Below are positions 31,780 to 40,156 of a stretch of 64,000 bases of DNA, one piece after another. A model generated the notes under the pieces. The model saw only the letters and a program-made list of their open reading frames with translations. It ran no database searches and was not told where the DNA came from. Within the stretch, counting starts at the first letter, position 1. The number at the start of each line of letters is the position of its first letter. Made by a program: the position numbers and the translations under genes. This DNA comes from Thermobifida halotolerans. GTDB taxonomy: Bacteria > Actinomycetota > Actinomycetes > Streptosporangiales > Streptosporangiaceae. Location: the NCBI RefSeq assembly GCF_003574835.2, contig NZ_CP063196.1, positions 3,162,001 to 3,226,000 of the forward strand, read 5' to 3'.

Positions 31780-32211
31780 ATGGATCTGGTCGTCTGCTGG
31801 CTGGTCGGTCTGGTGGCGTGGTTCGTCTGCAACGCCGCGGGGACGGGCGTGGTGGTGCGGGCGGCGCCTCCCGAGCAGTTGGCCGCCTTCGAGGGGGTGG
31901 TGCTGTGGTACGGCAGCGCCTCCCTGGTGTGCACCCTGGTCGCCGCCGCGTCGGCCGCTCTGGCGCACCGCGCGCCCCGGTGCGACCGGGTGGGCCGCGA
32001 CGCAGCGGCGGCCCTGGGCGCGCCGGTGGCGTCGGTCGCCGTCAACTCCGTGCTCGTGGCCGCGGAGCCGTCCCCCGCCTGGGGCGTCTTCCTGGCCCCG
32101 GCGGCGCTGTCCCTGGTCGGCGCGGTGGCCGGATGGCTGCTGGTCCGTGCGCTGCGTTCCCGTCCCGAGGAGCGGCGTGGGGCCGCGGTTCCCACGTCGC
32201 GCCGACGGTGA
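31780..32211 (+). CDS. Small polytopic membrane protein
   Basis: The 143-residue protein starts at ATG 31780 with GAGGAGGAG 5 nt upstream, 11 bp after the large pilin-like gene. Four hydrophobic helices are visible: 'LVVCWLVGLVAWFVCNAAGTG', 'GVVLWYGSASLVCTLVAAASAALA', 'AAALGAPVASVAVNSVLVAA' and 'GVFLAPAALSLVGAVAGWLLV'. The C-terminus is basic. No family is recognised. Tight spacing suggests co-expression and possibly an immunity, chaperone or anchor role for the preceding protein. It is the last gene of the Tad run and converges on the peptide ABC ATPase gene. Confidence 0.72.
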   Translation: MDLVVCWLVGLVAWFVCNAAGTGVVVRAAPPEQLAAFEGVVLWYGSASLVCTLVAAASAALAHRAPRCDRVGRDAAAALGAPVASVAVNSVLVAAEPSPAWGVFLAPAALSLVGAVAGWLLVRALRSRPEERRGAAVPTSRRR

Positions 32212-32245
32212 CGGTCCTCGCGGGCCGCGGCCGGTGCGCCGTCAC
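32208..32245. terminator. Dyad across convergent stop codons
   Basis: GTGACGG (32208-32214) and CCGTCAC (32239-32245) are inverted and enclose a GC-rich core that is itself partly self-complementary. The element overlaps both stop codons (plus gene ending 32211, minus gene ending 32242) and could stop transcription from both sides. Confidence 0.35.
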
Positions 32246-34377
32246 GCGTGGTGGCAGGCGACCGCGTGGTCTGCGTCGTGGACCGGCCGAAGTTCGGGCG
32301 GCTGTGTGACACAGCGCCGCCGGTCCGGTTCGGGCAGGGTGCGGAACTTCGGGCAGCGGGTCCGGAACCGGCACCCCGACGGGGGGTCGGACGGGTCTGG
32401 CGGGTCGCCGTCCAGCACGATCCGGGTCCGGCCGCGTTCCCTCACGGGGTCCGGGACGGGCAGCGCCGACAGCAGGGCCCGGGTGTAGGGGTGTCGCGGG
32501 TCGGTGTAGACCGAGGCGGTGTCGCCGATCTCCACGACCACGCCCAGGTGCATGACGGCCACCCGGTCCGCGACGTGCCGCACCACCGCCAGGTCGTGGG
32601 CGACGAACAGGTAGGACATGCCCAGCCGGGTCTGGAGGTCCGTCAGGAGGGCGAGCACGCCCGCCCGGATGGACACGTCCAGGGCCGACACCGGTTCGTC
32701 CAGCAGCAGCAGCCGGGGTTCCAGGGCGATCGCCCGGGCGATGCCGACGCGTTGGCGTTGTCCTCCGGACAACTGGGCCGGGTGGCGTTGCGCGTGGGAG
32801 TCGTCCAATCCGACCAGGGCCAGCAGTTCCCGGACCCGGTGCGGGATGCGCTGTCGGGGATGGCGGTGGACGCGCAGCGGTTCGGCGACGAGTTCGGCGA
32901 CCGGCATACGCGGGTCCAGGGCCGATGCGGCGTCCTGGAAGACCACCTGGAGGTCGCGCCGCAGGGCGAACCGCTCCTTCGGGGACAGTGTGCCCGTGTC
33001 CCTGCCCAGTACCGTGATGCCGCCGTGGTCGGGCCGGGTCAGGTCGAGGATCGCGGTCAGCGTGGTGGACTTGCCCGCCCCGGACTCTCCCACCAGGGCG
33101 AGGGTTTCGTGTTCTCGCAGGTCGAAGCTGACTCCGTCGACCGCTCGCACGGCGCCGACGCGGCGCCGCAGGATCGTTCCCCGGTACAGCGGGTGGTGTT
33201 TGACGAGGTTGTCGACGCGCAGCACGGTGGGGCGCCTGGCGCGGGGGGTGCGCGCGGCGGCCGGTGGGGCGTCGGGCCTCGGGTAGAGGTCGGCGGCGCT
33301 CCAGTGGTTGGCCGTGATCTCGTCGGCGCGGAGGCAGGCCACGCGGTGGGTGGAGTCGGGGGCGGAGCCGACCGGCAGCGGCCGCGGGGACTCGGTGTCG
33401 CACTGCGGCAGCGCGACGGGGCAGCGCGGCGCGAACGGGCAGCCGGGAGGGGGGTCGGTCGGTGTCGGCGGGGTGCCTCCGATGGGGGGCAGCGGCCCGC
33501 GTCCGGTGGTGTCCACGCGCGGGACCGTGCCCAGCAGCCCCATCGTGTAGGGCATGCGGGGCCGGTGGTACACCTCGGCCACGGTGCCCGTCTCCACCGG
33601 GCGTCCGGCGTACATGACCAGGACCCGGTCGGCGAGTGCCGCCACGACCCCCAGATCGTGGGTGATCACGACGATCGCGGTGCCGGTCTCGCGGCGGACG
33701 GTGGCGAGCAGGTCGAGGATCTGGGCCTGGACCGTGGCGTCCAGGGCGGTGGTGGGCTCGTCGCAGAGGATGACGTCGGGGTTGTTGGCCATCGCCATGG
33801 CGATCATGACGCGCTGGCGCATGCCGCCGGAGAACTCGTGGGGGAAGGCGTCGACGCGGCGGTCCGCGTCGGGGATGCCGACCAGGCGCAGGAGTTCGAC
33901 CGCGCGCTCCCGCGCCCGGGCCCTTCCGGTTCCGGGATGGTGGACGCGGACGGCTTCGGCCAGTTGGTCGCCGACCGTGTGGACGGGGGTGAGCGCCGCC
34001 ATCGGGTCCTGGAAGACCATGGAGACGGCCCTGCCGCGGATCGCGGCGAGCCGCCGTTCGTCGAGGCCGAGCAGTTCCCGTCCGTTGAGCCGCACCGAAC
34101 CGGACACGCGGGCGCGGTCGGGCAGCAGTCCCATCACGGCCAGGGCGGACGCCGACTTCCCCGCGCCGGACTCTCCGACGATTCCCAGGATCTCGCCGCG
34201 GCGGAGCCGGTAGCTGAGCCCCCGTACCGCCCGGACGTCGCCGCCCTCTCCGGTTCCGGGAAAGGTGACGTGGAGGTCCTCGACGCACAGCACGGGCTCG
34301 TCCGGCGGGTGCGCTCCGGTCGTCTCGGGGGGAGACGCGGGATCGGGGTGCGTCTCGGTTCCGGTCACGGTGTGCAT
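32242..34377 (-). CDS. Fused dipeptide/oligopeptide ABC transporter ATP-binding protein (DppD-DppF type)
   Basis: The 711-residue protein joins two complete ABC ATPase domains. Domain 1 (about 28-290) has Walker A GESGAGKSAS, signature FSGGMRQR and Walker B VILCDEPT. Domain 2 (about 385-640) has GESGAGKSTT, LSGGQRQR and LLLLDEPV. Each is followed by the oligopeptide-transporter C-terminal region with Cys residues (GCPFAPRCP, GCRFRTRCP) that bind an Fe-S cluster in DppD. It would power peptide or nickel uptake with two permeases and a binding protein. Only one permease gene is adjacent (45 bp upstream); no binding protein or second permease is in the window. Confidence 0.93.
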   Translation of the reverse strand: MHTVTGTETHPDPASPPETTGAHPPDEPVLCVEDLHVTFPGTGEGGDVRAVRGLSYRLRRGEILGIVGESGAGKSASALAVMGLLPDRARVSGSVRLNGRELLGLDERRLAAIRGRAVSMVFQDPMAALTPVHTVGDQLAEAVRVHHPGTGRARARERAVELLRLVGIPDADRRVDAFPHEFSGGMRQRVMIAMAMANNPDVILCDEPTTALDATVQAQILDLLATVRRETGTAIVVITHDLGVVAALADRVLVMYAGRPVETGTVAEVYHRPRMPYTMGLLGTVPRVDTTGRGPLPPIGGTPPTPTDPPPGCPFAPRCPVALPQCDTESPRPLPVGSAPDSTHRVACLRADEITANHWSAADLYPRPDAPPAAARTPRARRPTVLRVDNLVKHHPLYRGTILRRRVGAVRAVDGVSFDLREHETLALVGESGAGKSTTLTAILDLTRPDHGGITVLGRDTGTLSPKERFALRRDLQVVFQDAASALDPRMPVAELVAEPLRVHRHPRQRIPHRVRELLALVGLDDSHAQRHPAQLSGGQRQRVGIARAIALEPRLLLLDEPVSALDVSIRAGVLALLTDLQTRLGMSYLFVAHDLAVVRHVADRVAVMHLGVVVEIGDTASVYTDPRHPYTRALLSALPVPDPVRERGRTRIVLDGDPPDPSDPPSGCRFRTRCPKFRTLPEPDRRRCVTQPPELRPVHDADHAVACHHA

Positions 34378-34422
34378 CCTAGGGCCTGCGCGGCGGTGCG
34401 TTCCGGGCGCGTCACGCGGCGG

Positions 34423-35337
34423 TCAGGCGCGGTGGGCCGCGCTGTCGGGGGCCAGGGCGTCGCGCAGGCCCTCGCCGAGGAGGTTGACGGCCAGCACCAG
34501 GGTGACGAGCAGCCCGGTGCAGAAGCCGAACACCCAGGGGTGGGTGACCGCGTGGCGGGTGCCGTCGGCGATGAGGGTGCCGAGGGAGACGTCGGGCGGT
34601 TGCACGCCCAGTCCGAAGTAGGACAGGCTCGTCTCCGCGATGATCGCCGCGCTCACGTTGACGGTGACGTCCGCGATGACCAGCGAGGAGAGGTTCGGAA
34701 GGATGTGGCGGGCGATGACCGCGGCGGGGGAGGCCCCCATGTAGCGGGCGGCGCGGACGTACTCGTGCTCCCGCAGCGAGATCGTGGCGCTTCGGACCAT
34801 CCGGGCGGTCACCATCCAGCCGAACGCGGCCAGCAGCAGCACGAAGGCGATCCAGCCGCCCTTCTCGGCCACGGGGAGCAGGACGGCCAGGACGAGGAGC
34901 GGCGGCACCACCATGGCCAGGTCGGTGAGCCAGGTCAGGAGCCGGTCGGTGCGGCCGGGGAAGTATCCGGCGACCGTGCCCACGGCGACGGCGACCGCGG
35001 TGGTGAGCACCGCGGCGAGCAGTCCGATGACCAGCGACCTGCGCAGCCCCACCAGGGTGGCGACGTACAGGTCCCGGCCGGTGCTGTCGGTGCCGAACCA
35101 GTGGCGGGGCGAGGGCGGCTGCAGGAAGCTGGTGTGGTCGTGTTCGGTGAGGTCCCACGGCGCGGCCAGCGGGCCGAGCCAGGCGAGAAGCGCCAGCAGG
35201 CCGAGGAGGCCCGCTCCGACGAGGACTCCGGGGCGGCGCAGGGCCGCGTGCAGTGCCGGGGACCAGCGGCCGGGGAGGCGCGGGTCGCCGCCGCCCCGCT
35301 CGGCGCGGGGTCCGGTGTGCTGTCCCGGCCTGGACAT
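34423..35337 (-). CDS. DppC-type ABC transporter permease
   Basis: The 304-residue inner-membrane permease has an OppC N-terminal helix ('VLVGAGLLGLLALLAWLGPL') and the extracytoplasmic 'HWFGTDSTGRDLYVATLVGLRRSL' motif typical of DppC/OppC. Five further helices follow, and the EAA loop 'REHEYVRAARYMGASPAAVIARHILPN' contacts the ATPase. It is the first gene of a two-gene unit with the fused ATPase. The usual DppB partner is not seen upstream, where a terminator and an unrelated reductase gene lie. Confidence 0.92.
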   Translation of the reverse strand: MSRPGQHTGPRAERGGGDPRLPGRWSPALHAALRRPGVLVGAGLLGLLALLAWLGPLAAPWDLTEHDHTSFLQPPSPRHWFGTDSTGRDLYVATLVGLRRSLVIGLLAAVLTTAVAVAVGTVAGYFPGRTDRLLTWLTDLAMVVPPLLVLAVLLPVAEKGGWIAFVLLLAAFGWMVTARMVRSATISLREHEYVRAARYMGASPAAVIARHILPNLSSLVIADVTVNVSAAIIAETSLSYFGLGVQPPDVSLGTLIADGTRHAVTHPWVFGFCTGLLVTLVLAVNLLGEGLRDALAPDSAAHRA

Positions 35338-35361
35338 GGTGGGCTCCTCTCCGGGGGAACG

Positions 35362-35393
35362 CCCCGCCCGGCGGGGTGTGCCGCCGGGCGGGG
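35362..35393 (-). terminator. Strong hairpin terminator of the aldo/keto reductase gene
   Basis: CCCCGCCCGGCGG (35362-35374) pairs over 13 bp with CCGCCGGGCGGGG (35381-35393), 6-nt loop. It begins 9 nt after the reductase stop on the minus strand and separates it from the permease gene that starts at 35337. Confidence 0.75.
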
Positions 35394-35401
35394 CGGCGGG
35401 T

Positions 35402-36463
35402 TCAGGGTCGGCTGGACACGCGCCAGATGTCGATACCGATGTCCGAGGCGTGCTGGTCGATCTCGGCGAGTTCGGTGTCGGTGAACTCCGCGGACCGCAC
35501 CGCCGCGGCGTTGTCCTCCAGTTGCCGGACGCTGCTGGCCCCGATGAGCGCCGAGGTGATCCTGGGGTCGCGCAGGGTCCAGGCGATCGCCATCTGGGCG
35601 AGGCTCTGGCCGCGCTGTGCCGCGATCTCGTTGAGGGCGCGGATGCGGGCCAGGTTGTCCTCGGTCAGCCAGTCGGGTGACAGCGACTTGCCCGCCGCGG
35701 CACGGGATTCGGTGGGGATGCCGCCGAGGTACCTGTCGGTGAGCATGCCCTGGGCCAGCGGGGAGAAGACGATGCAGCCGACGCCCTCGTTCTCCAGGGT
35801 GTCGAGCAGGCCGTCCTCCTCGATCCAGCGGTTGAGCATGGAGTAGGAGGGCTGGTGGACGAGCAGCGGGGTGCCCGCCTGCCGCAGGATCGTCGCCGCC
35901 TCGGCGGTGTGCTGCGGCGAGTAGGAGGAGATGCCCGCGTACCGAGCCCTGCCCGACCTCACCGCGGTGTCCAGGGCCGACATGGTCTCCTCCAGCGGGG
36001 TGGAGGGATCGTGGCGGTGGCTGTAGAAGATGTCGACGTGGTCCAGTCCCATGCGTGCCAGGGACTGGTCCAGGCTGGCCAGCAGGTACTTGCGGGAGCC
36101 GCCGTTGCCGTAGGGGCCGGGCCACATCTCCCATCCGGCCTTGGTGGAGATCACCAGTTCGTCGCGGTAGGCGCGGAAGTCCTCACGCAGGACGCGTCCG
36201 AAGTTGAGTTCGGCGGAGCCGGGCGGCGGCCCGTAGTTGTTGGCCAGGTCGAAGTGGGTGATTCCCAGGTCGAAGGCGCGCCGCAGGATCGCGCGCTGGG
36301 TGTCCAGGGGGCGGTCGTCACCGAAGTTGTGCCACAGGCCGAGTGAGATCGCGGGAAGGTCGAGCCCGCTGCGTCCGGTTCTGCGGTACGGCATGCGGCC
36401 GTCGTAGCGTCCGGGGTCCGCCGTGTGGATTCCGGCGGGGGGAACGTCGCCTCTGTGCGCCAT
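35402..36463 (-). CDS. Aldo/keto reductase (YghZ/L-glyceraldehyde-3-phosphate reductase type)
   Basis: The 353-residue NADPH-dependent reductase starts at ATG 36463 with AGGA upstream. It shows the TIM-barrel AKR tetrad: Asp and Tyr in HFDLANNYGPPPGSAE, Lys in VISTKAGWEMWPGPYG and His in IFYSHRHDPSTPLEE. The GWxMWPGPYGxGGSRKYLLASLDQSL segment is characteristic of the E. coli YghZ (AKR14) group, which reduces short aldehydes such as methylglyoxal and L-glyceraldehyde 3-phosphate. It is cytoplasmic and transcribed alone between two strong hairpins. The start further upstream would add a low-complexity leader and is rejected. Confidence 0.92.
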   Translation of the reverse strand: MAHRGDVPPAGIHTADPGRYDGRMPYRRTGRSGLDLPAISLGLWHNFGDDRPLDTQRAILRRAFDLGITHFDLANNYGPPPGSAELNFGRVLREDFRAYRDELVISTKAGWEMWPGPYGNGGSRKYLLASLDQSLARMGLDHVDIFYSHRHDPSTPLEETMSALDTAVRSGRARYAGISSYSPQHTAEAATILRQAGTPLLVHQPSYSMLNRWIEEDGLLDTLENEGVGCIVFSPLAQGMLTDRYLGGIPTESRAAAGKSLSPDWLTEDNLARIRALNEIAAQRGQSLAQMAIAWTLRDPRITSALIGASSVRQLEDNAAAVRSAEFTDTELAEIDQHASDIGIDIWRVSSRP

Positions 36464-36563
36464 GGGGTGATCCTGCCATGTCCCGCTCCGGTGGAGGCGC
36501 GACCCGCCGTTCCCCGAACGGACCGGTGGCGGGAGCCGTCCGGGGCGGGACGTCGCCGGGCGG

Positions 36564-36599
36564 GGTGCCCGCACCACGGGGTTCCGTGGTGCGGGCACC
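36564..36599 (-). terminator. Strong hairpin terminator of the PhoX-family gene
   Basis: GGTGCCCGCACCACGG (36564-36579) pairs perfectly over 16 bp with CCGTGGTGCGGGCACC (36584-36599) with a 4-nt loop. It starts 12 nt downstream of the stop codon at 36612. Confidence 0.8.
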
Positions 36600-36611
36600 G
36601 GTGGGCGCGGG

Positions 36612-38654
36612 TCAGGCGGAGCCCACCTTCTTGCCGTTGGCGTGCCAGATGGAGACCACCGAGGGCCGGGGGAAGTCTCCGTCGGGCCAGACGCTGGTGG
36701 GGTTGTCCACGGTGCCGTCCTCGCCCGGGTGCTGGGGGGCGATGAAGACGGTCTTCTCGTCGGGGGTGATGCAGGGGCCGCAGCACTCGGCGTCGACCGG
36801 GACGGTGGCGAAGGTCTTGAGTTCGCCCCGGTACCGCCCCTCGACCGGCATCACGTGCAGGGCGTCGTTGACGCCCAGGCTGCCGGGCTGTCCGTCGGTG
36901 GAGATCCACAGGTTGCCGGACTTGTCGAAGGTCAGGTTGTCGGGGGAGGAGACCGCCGCGACCCGGGACTTGTCGTATCCGGCGAAGTAGGTGCTGGGGT
37001 CCTCGGGGTCGCCGCAGACCACGACCACGGTCCAGGTGAAGGTGGTGGCGCCGGAGTCGTTCCGGTGCTCGCTGATCTCCAGGACATGGCCGTACCGGTT
37101 GGCGGCGCGCGGGTTGGCCTCGTCGACCTGGCCGGGTTCGCGGGCGGAGTTGTTGGTGAGCGCGCAGTACACCTTGCCGCTGGTGGGGCTGGCCTCGATG
37201 TCCTCGGGGCGGTCCATCTTGGTGGCGCCGACCCTGTCGGCCGCGAGCCGGGTGTGGACCAGCACCTCCTCGACGCTGAAGCCGTCGACGTAGCTGCGGG
37301 TGGCGTCGCACAGCGGGATCCACTCGCCGGTTCCGTCGAACGCTCCGTCCTCGGGCAGCGTGCCGGAGCCGTCGATCTGTTCGGCGGGGCTGTTGCCGGT
37401 GAGTCTGGCGACGTAGAGGGTGCCCGCGTCGAGCAGGCCGTCGTTGTGGCGGCGCGAGCCGCCGCGGTACTTCTTGTCGCTGACGAACTTGTAGATGTAG
37501 TCGAAGCGCTCGTCGTCGCCCATGTAGACGGCGGCCCGCCGGTCCTTGGTGAGTCGGACGGTGGCGGCCTCGTGCTTGAACCGGCCGAGCATGGTGCGCT
37601 TGCGCGGCTTGTAGTGGGGGTCGAACGGGTCGACCTCGACGATGTAGCCGAACCGGTTGGCCTCGTTGGGGTGCTTGGACAGGTCGAAGCGCTCGTCGAC
37701 GCGGTCGAACCGGCGGTTGCCCCGGCGGGTGTCGCCGGAGGTGGCGATGCCGTAGCGCCGCAGGGCGGGCTTGGCCTCCTCGGGGGCGCCCTCTCCACCC
37801 ACGAAGTACTGGTGGAAGTTCTCCTCGGCGGTCAGCACGGTTCCCCACGGGGTGGTGCCGCCGCCGCAGTTGTTGAGCATGCCCAGCACCTTGGTGCCGG
37901 TGGGGTCGGCCTCGGTGCGCAGCAGTTCGTGTCCCGCGGCGGGTCCGGTGAGTTTCATCGGGGTGGTCGCGGTGATGCGGCGGTTGTAGTAGCGCCGTCC
38001 CCTGGTGACCAGGCGCCACTCCCCGGTGCGGCCGACGCGCTCGACCTCGACGACCGATGCGCCGTGCGCGGCCATGGCGATCCTGATCTGCTCGGGATCG
38101 GCGGCGGAGCCGTCGGTGTAGCCGGCGAACATGAGGGCTTCGTTGGTGTACTCGTGGTTCACCCAGAGCAGGGCGCGCCGCGAGTCGATCTTGAAGAAGC
38201 TGACGTAGTCGCAGTTGTACCCGAACTGCTTCTCCTGCGCCTCGGCGGTCTGGTTGGCGAAGTCGAACTCGGGCGCGCCGGGGATGACCGGGTCGCCCCA
38301 CCGGACGACGACGTTGTGCTTGTAGCCGGAGGGGACGGTGACCTGGTCGTCGACGTTGGGCTGGACCGAGGAGAAGTCGAGCCGGGAGTTCCTGCCGCGG
38401 CCGCCGTTTCCGGCGAGCGCCGGGGCCGCGCCGCCCACCGCCAGGGCGGAGACGCCCGCACCGACCGCGCCCGCGCGCAGGACGCCGCGGCGGGACAGCA
38501 CCCCGGTGTAGATGTCACCGAAGTAGGGGTTGTCGCTGGTGTTGGGCGCCTCGTGGTAGCAGGCGTCACCGCAGCGGAAACGGCAGGTCGCCCGGGAGCG
38601 CCCACCGAGGGAGCCGATGATCGGCAGCGATCGACGGGGGGCGGTTTCGGTCAC
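36612..38654 (-). CDS. PhoX-family (DUF839) secreted phosphatase, Tat substrate
   Basis: This is a 680-residue protein. GTG 38654 is chosen because AGGAGG lies 5 nt upstream; the longer frame is not supported. A Cys-rich N-terminus (CRFRCGDACYHE) precedes a twin-arginine signal (SRRGVLRAGAVGAG, Arg55-Arg56, cleavage near APALA, about residue 81). The mature part has the DUF839/PhoX features 'WVNHEYTNEALMF', 'NNCGGGTTPWGTVLTAEENFHQYF', 'RFGYIVEVDPFDP' and 'PDNLTFDKSGNLWISTDGQ'. PhoX enzymes are Ca/Fe-dependent alkaline phosphatases that release phosphate from organic esters outside the cell, usually under phosphate limitation. I see no convincing PHO box. It is a single-gene unit. Confidence 0.92.
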   Translation of the reverse strand: MTETAPRRSLPIIGSLGGRSRATCRFRCGDACYHEAPNTSDNPYFGDIYTGVLSRRGVLRAGAVGAGVSALAVGGAAPALAGNGGRGRNSRLDFSSVQPNVDDQVTVPSGYKHNVVVRWGDPVIPGAPEFDFANQTAEAQEKQFGYNCDYVSFFKIDSRRALLWVNHEYTNEALMFAGYTDGSAADPEQIRIAMAAHGASVVEVERVGRTGEWRLVTRGRRYYNRRITATTPMKLTGPAAGHELLRTEADPTGTKVLGMLNNCGGGTTPWGTVLTAEENFHQYFVGGEGAPEEAKPALRRYGIATSGDTRRGNRRFDRVDERFDLSKHPNEANRFGYIVEVDPFDPHYKPRKRTMLGRFKHEAATVRLTKDRRAAVYMGDDERFDYIYKFVSDKKYRGGSRRHNDGLLDAGTLYVARLTGNSPAEQIDGSGTLPEDGAFDGTGEWIPLCDATRSYVDGFSVEEVLVHTRLAADRVGATKMDRPEDIEASPTSGKVYCALTNNSAREPGQVDEANPRAANRYGHVLEISEHRNDSGATTFTWTVVVVCGDPEDPSTYFAGYDKSRVAAVSSPDNLTFDKSGNLWISTDGQPGSLGVNDALHVMPVEGRYRGELKTFATVPVDAECCGPCITPDEKTVFIAPQHPGEDGTVDNPTSVWPDGDFPRPSVVSIWHANGKKVGSA

Positions 38655-39165
38655 GTGGTCCTCCTGAGTCGTGTGCGAGGTGTCCCGCTCCACCGCACCG
38701 ACGCAGGACCTCGTGCGGGGCGACGGACTGTCGGCGCGGGGTGAGAGACCGTCAAACCGCCACAACCGTCTCGGAATTGCTGGTCGAGACCGTGAATGTG
38801 TCATGAACGACACCGCAATTCGGCGTCACCGATCACGGTAGGGGAAGGAGGGGCTGAGCGGGTGGGACACGCCGTGGTCCTCACCCCGATCGACGGTCAC
38901 GGTTGGTTGTCCACAGATTTCTTTTAGTACGCCCCCGCCTCGCTCACCGGGAGACAACGCCCGTATTCTTTTTCGTGGAGAAAAGTCCACAAAGCCACGA
39001 CGCTCACCCGTAGCACCGCGGGGACCGCTTTCCCGGGCTGACCACGCTCGCGCCGTGACCCTGCCGGGCATGGACCGACCCACTTGTGGTGCCGGCCGGA
39101 CAGCACCCGTCCACGCGGCCCTGTTCAATGGCGCGGGCCCTCCCGTGCCCTTGGGGAGTGATCAC
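38655..39165. other. Divergent intergenic region with DnaA-box-like and inverted repeat elements
   Basis: This 511-bp spacer holds the promoters of the PhoX gene (minus) and an anti-sigma-like gene (plus). TTGTCCACA at 38907-38915 matches the actinobacterial DnaA-box consensus, and AAGTCCACA at 38983-38991 is one or two bases off. GTGGA (38975-38979) and TCCAC (38986-38990) form a dyad. Two weak boxes do not make an origin, and dnaA/dnaN are not here. The stretch 38760-38990 is locally less GC-rich. Confidence 0.4.
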
Positions 39166-39738
39166 ATGACCGACAGCTCGACAGCGCAGTCCTCGACCTG
39201 GCCGCCCGCCTTGGTCCCACGCCAACGCACCGGTCCCGTTGCCCACCCGTCCCCCCAAGCACCGGCGAAGCCTATGCACGAGCATTCCCTTCCCCACTCC
39301 GATGCGCGCGGCCTTCCCGTCCGACGCCGCTTCCCCGGGCTGGCCAGCCAGATCAGGCACGCCCGCCGTTTTGTGGCGCGCCAGCTCCACGACTGTCCCG
39401 AAATCTCCACCGTGACCCTGCTGACCAGCGAGATCGCCACGAACGCGGTGACGCACAGCGCGTCGGGCGCTCCGGGCGGCAAGTTCGAGGTGACGGTCTA
39501 CACCGCCGCGAGCTGGGTCCGGGTGGAGGTCCGGGACCTGGGGGGTTCCGAGCTTCCGCGTCCCCAGCACCGCGACCCCTACGACGTCAGCGAGCACGGA
39601 CGGGGGCTGGACCTGGTCGAGGCCCTGGCGGCCAAGTGGGGTGTGGAGGCCCGTGCGGACGGTCTGGGGCGGACCGTCTGGTTCGAACTGGTCTGGGACG
39701 GTGACTCCGCGCGGAGTTGCGGCTCCTCGGACGACTGA
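39166..39738 (+). CDS. Anti-sigma-factor-type serine kinase (HATPase)
   Basis: The 190-residue protein starts at ATG 39166 with GGGGAG upstream. The N-terminal 60 residues are Ser/Pro-rich. The rest is a GHKL ATPase fold of the RsbW/SpoIIAB class: N-box LLTSEIATNAVTHSASG, G1 VEVRDLGGSE and G2 SEHGRGLDLVEALAAKWGV. Such actinobacterial proteins bind sigma factors or phosphorylate anti-anti-sigma proteins. No partner STAS or sigma gene is adjacent. It ends with a hairpin directly after the stop. Confidence 0.88.
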   Translation: MTDSSTAQSSTWPPALVPRQRTGPVAHPSPQAPAKPMHEHSLPHSDARGLPVRRRFPGLASQIRHARRFVARQLHDCPEISTVTLLTSEIATNAVTHSASGAPGGKFEVTVYTAASWVRVEVRDLGGSELPRPQHRDPYDVSEHGRGLDLVEALAAKWGVEARADGLGRTVWFELVWDGDSARSCGSSDD

Positions 39739-39762
39739 GGGGTCCTCCCTCGGGAAGACCCC
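39739..39762 (+). terminator. Hairpin after the anti-sigma-like gene
   Basis: GGGGTC (39739-39744) pairs with GACCCC (39757-39762); the interior can add TCC/GGA pairs. It follows the stop codon directly and lies before the convergent small gene. Confidence 0.5.
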
Positions 39763-39808
39763 CGTCTGTTGCCGGTGTGCTGTGCGGTCGACGTGCGCTC
39801 CGATCGGT

Positions 39809-39967
39809 TCAGGCGTCCGCCCCGGACTCGGTGGGGGTTGGGGGGGTGTCGGGCAGACGGTACTTCTCGTACAGGCGACGTGCGTAGTCCTTGGCCTCCT
39901 GCGAGGGCTCCGCTCCGAGTTCTTCGCGGACGAGTTCGTCGAGATCGTTGTTCGTGGTGGTTCCCAT
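39809..39967 (-). CDS. Small acidic protein (52 aa), unknown
   Basis: A 53-codon minus-strand frame runs from ATG 39967 to a TGA at 39809. The product begins MGTTTNNDLDELVREELG and continues EPSQEAKDYARRLYEKYRLPD, then a short Pro/Thr tail. It is mostly helical, acidic, and uses GC-rich third positions (for example GTC CGC GAA GAA CTC), which supports real coding. There is no Shine-Dalgarno sequence, so a leaderless mRNA is possible. It is not in an operon: the RND gene on the same strand ends 189 bp upstream behind a strong terminator. No family is recognised. Confidence 0.6.
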   Translation of the reverse strand: MGTTTNNDLDELVREELGAEPSQEAKDYARRLYEKYRLPDTPPTPTESGADA

Positions 39968-40090
39968 AAGGCGAAAGCTTGCCTGCCGTAACCTGCGTTT
40001 TACAAATCGGCCCGCCCGCTCCGCGCGGTGGGGCGCCGCTGCGCGGCGGCCGGACGGAGGGGCGCACTCCCTGTCGCGGAGTGCGCGGCG

Positions 40091-40126
40091 CGGGCGGGCC
40101 GCCGCGTGGACGCGGCGGCCCGCCCG
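40091..40126 (-). terminator. Strong hairpin terminator of the RND gene
   Basis: CGGGCGGGCCGCCGCG (40091-40106) pairs over 16 bp with CGCGGCGGCCCGCCCG (40111-40126), 4-nt loop, 30 nt downstream of the RND stop. Confidence 0.8.
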
Positions 40127-40156
40127 TGGTCACGGCCTCGTGGCGACCGCGTCCGG

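Noticed and set aside
15614-32211. Prepilin peptidase gene within the Tad locus
   Set aside because: No predicted protein here has the multi-helix GxGD aspartate-peptidase pattern; the four-helix protein at 31780 lacks it.
38907-38991. Replication origin suggested by DnaA-box-like sequences
   Set aside because: Only one good and one weak box, no AT-rich unwinding region and no dnaA/dnaN/gyr genes nearby.
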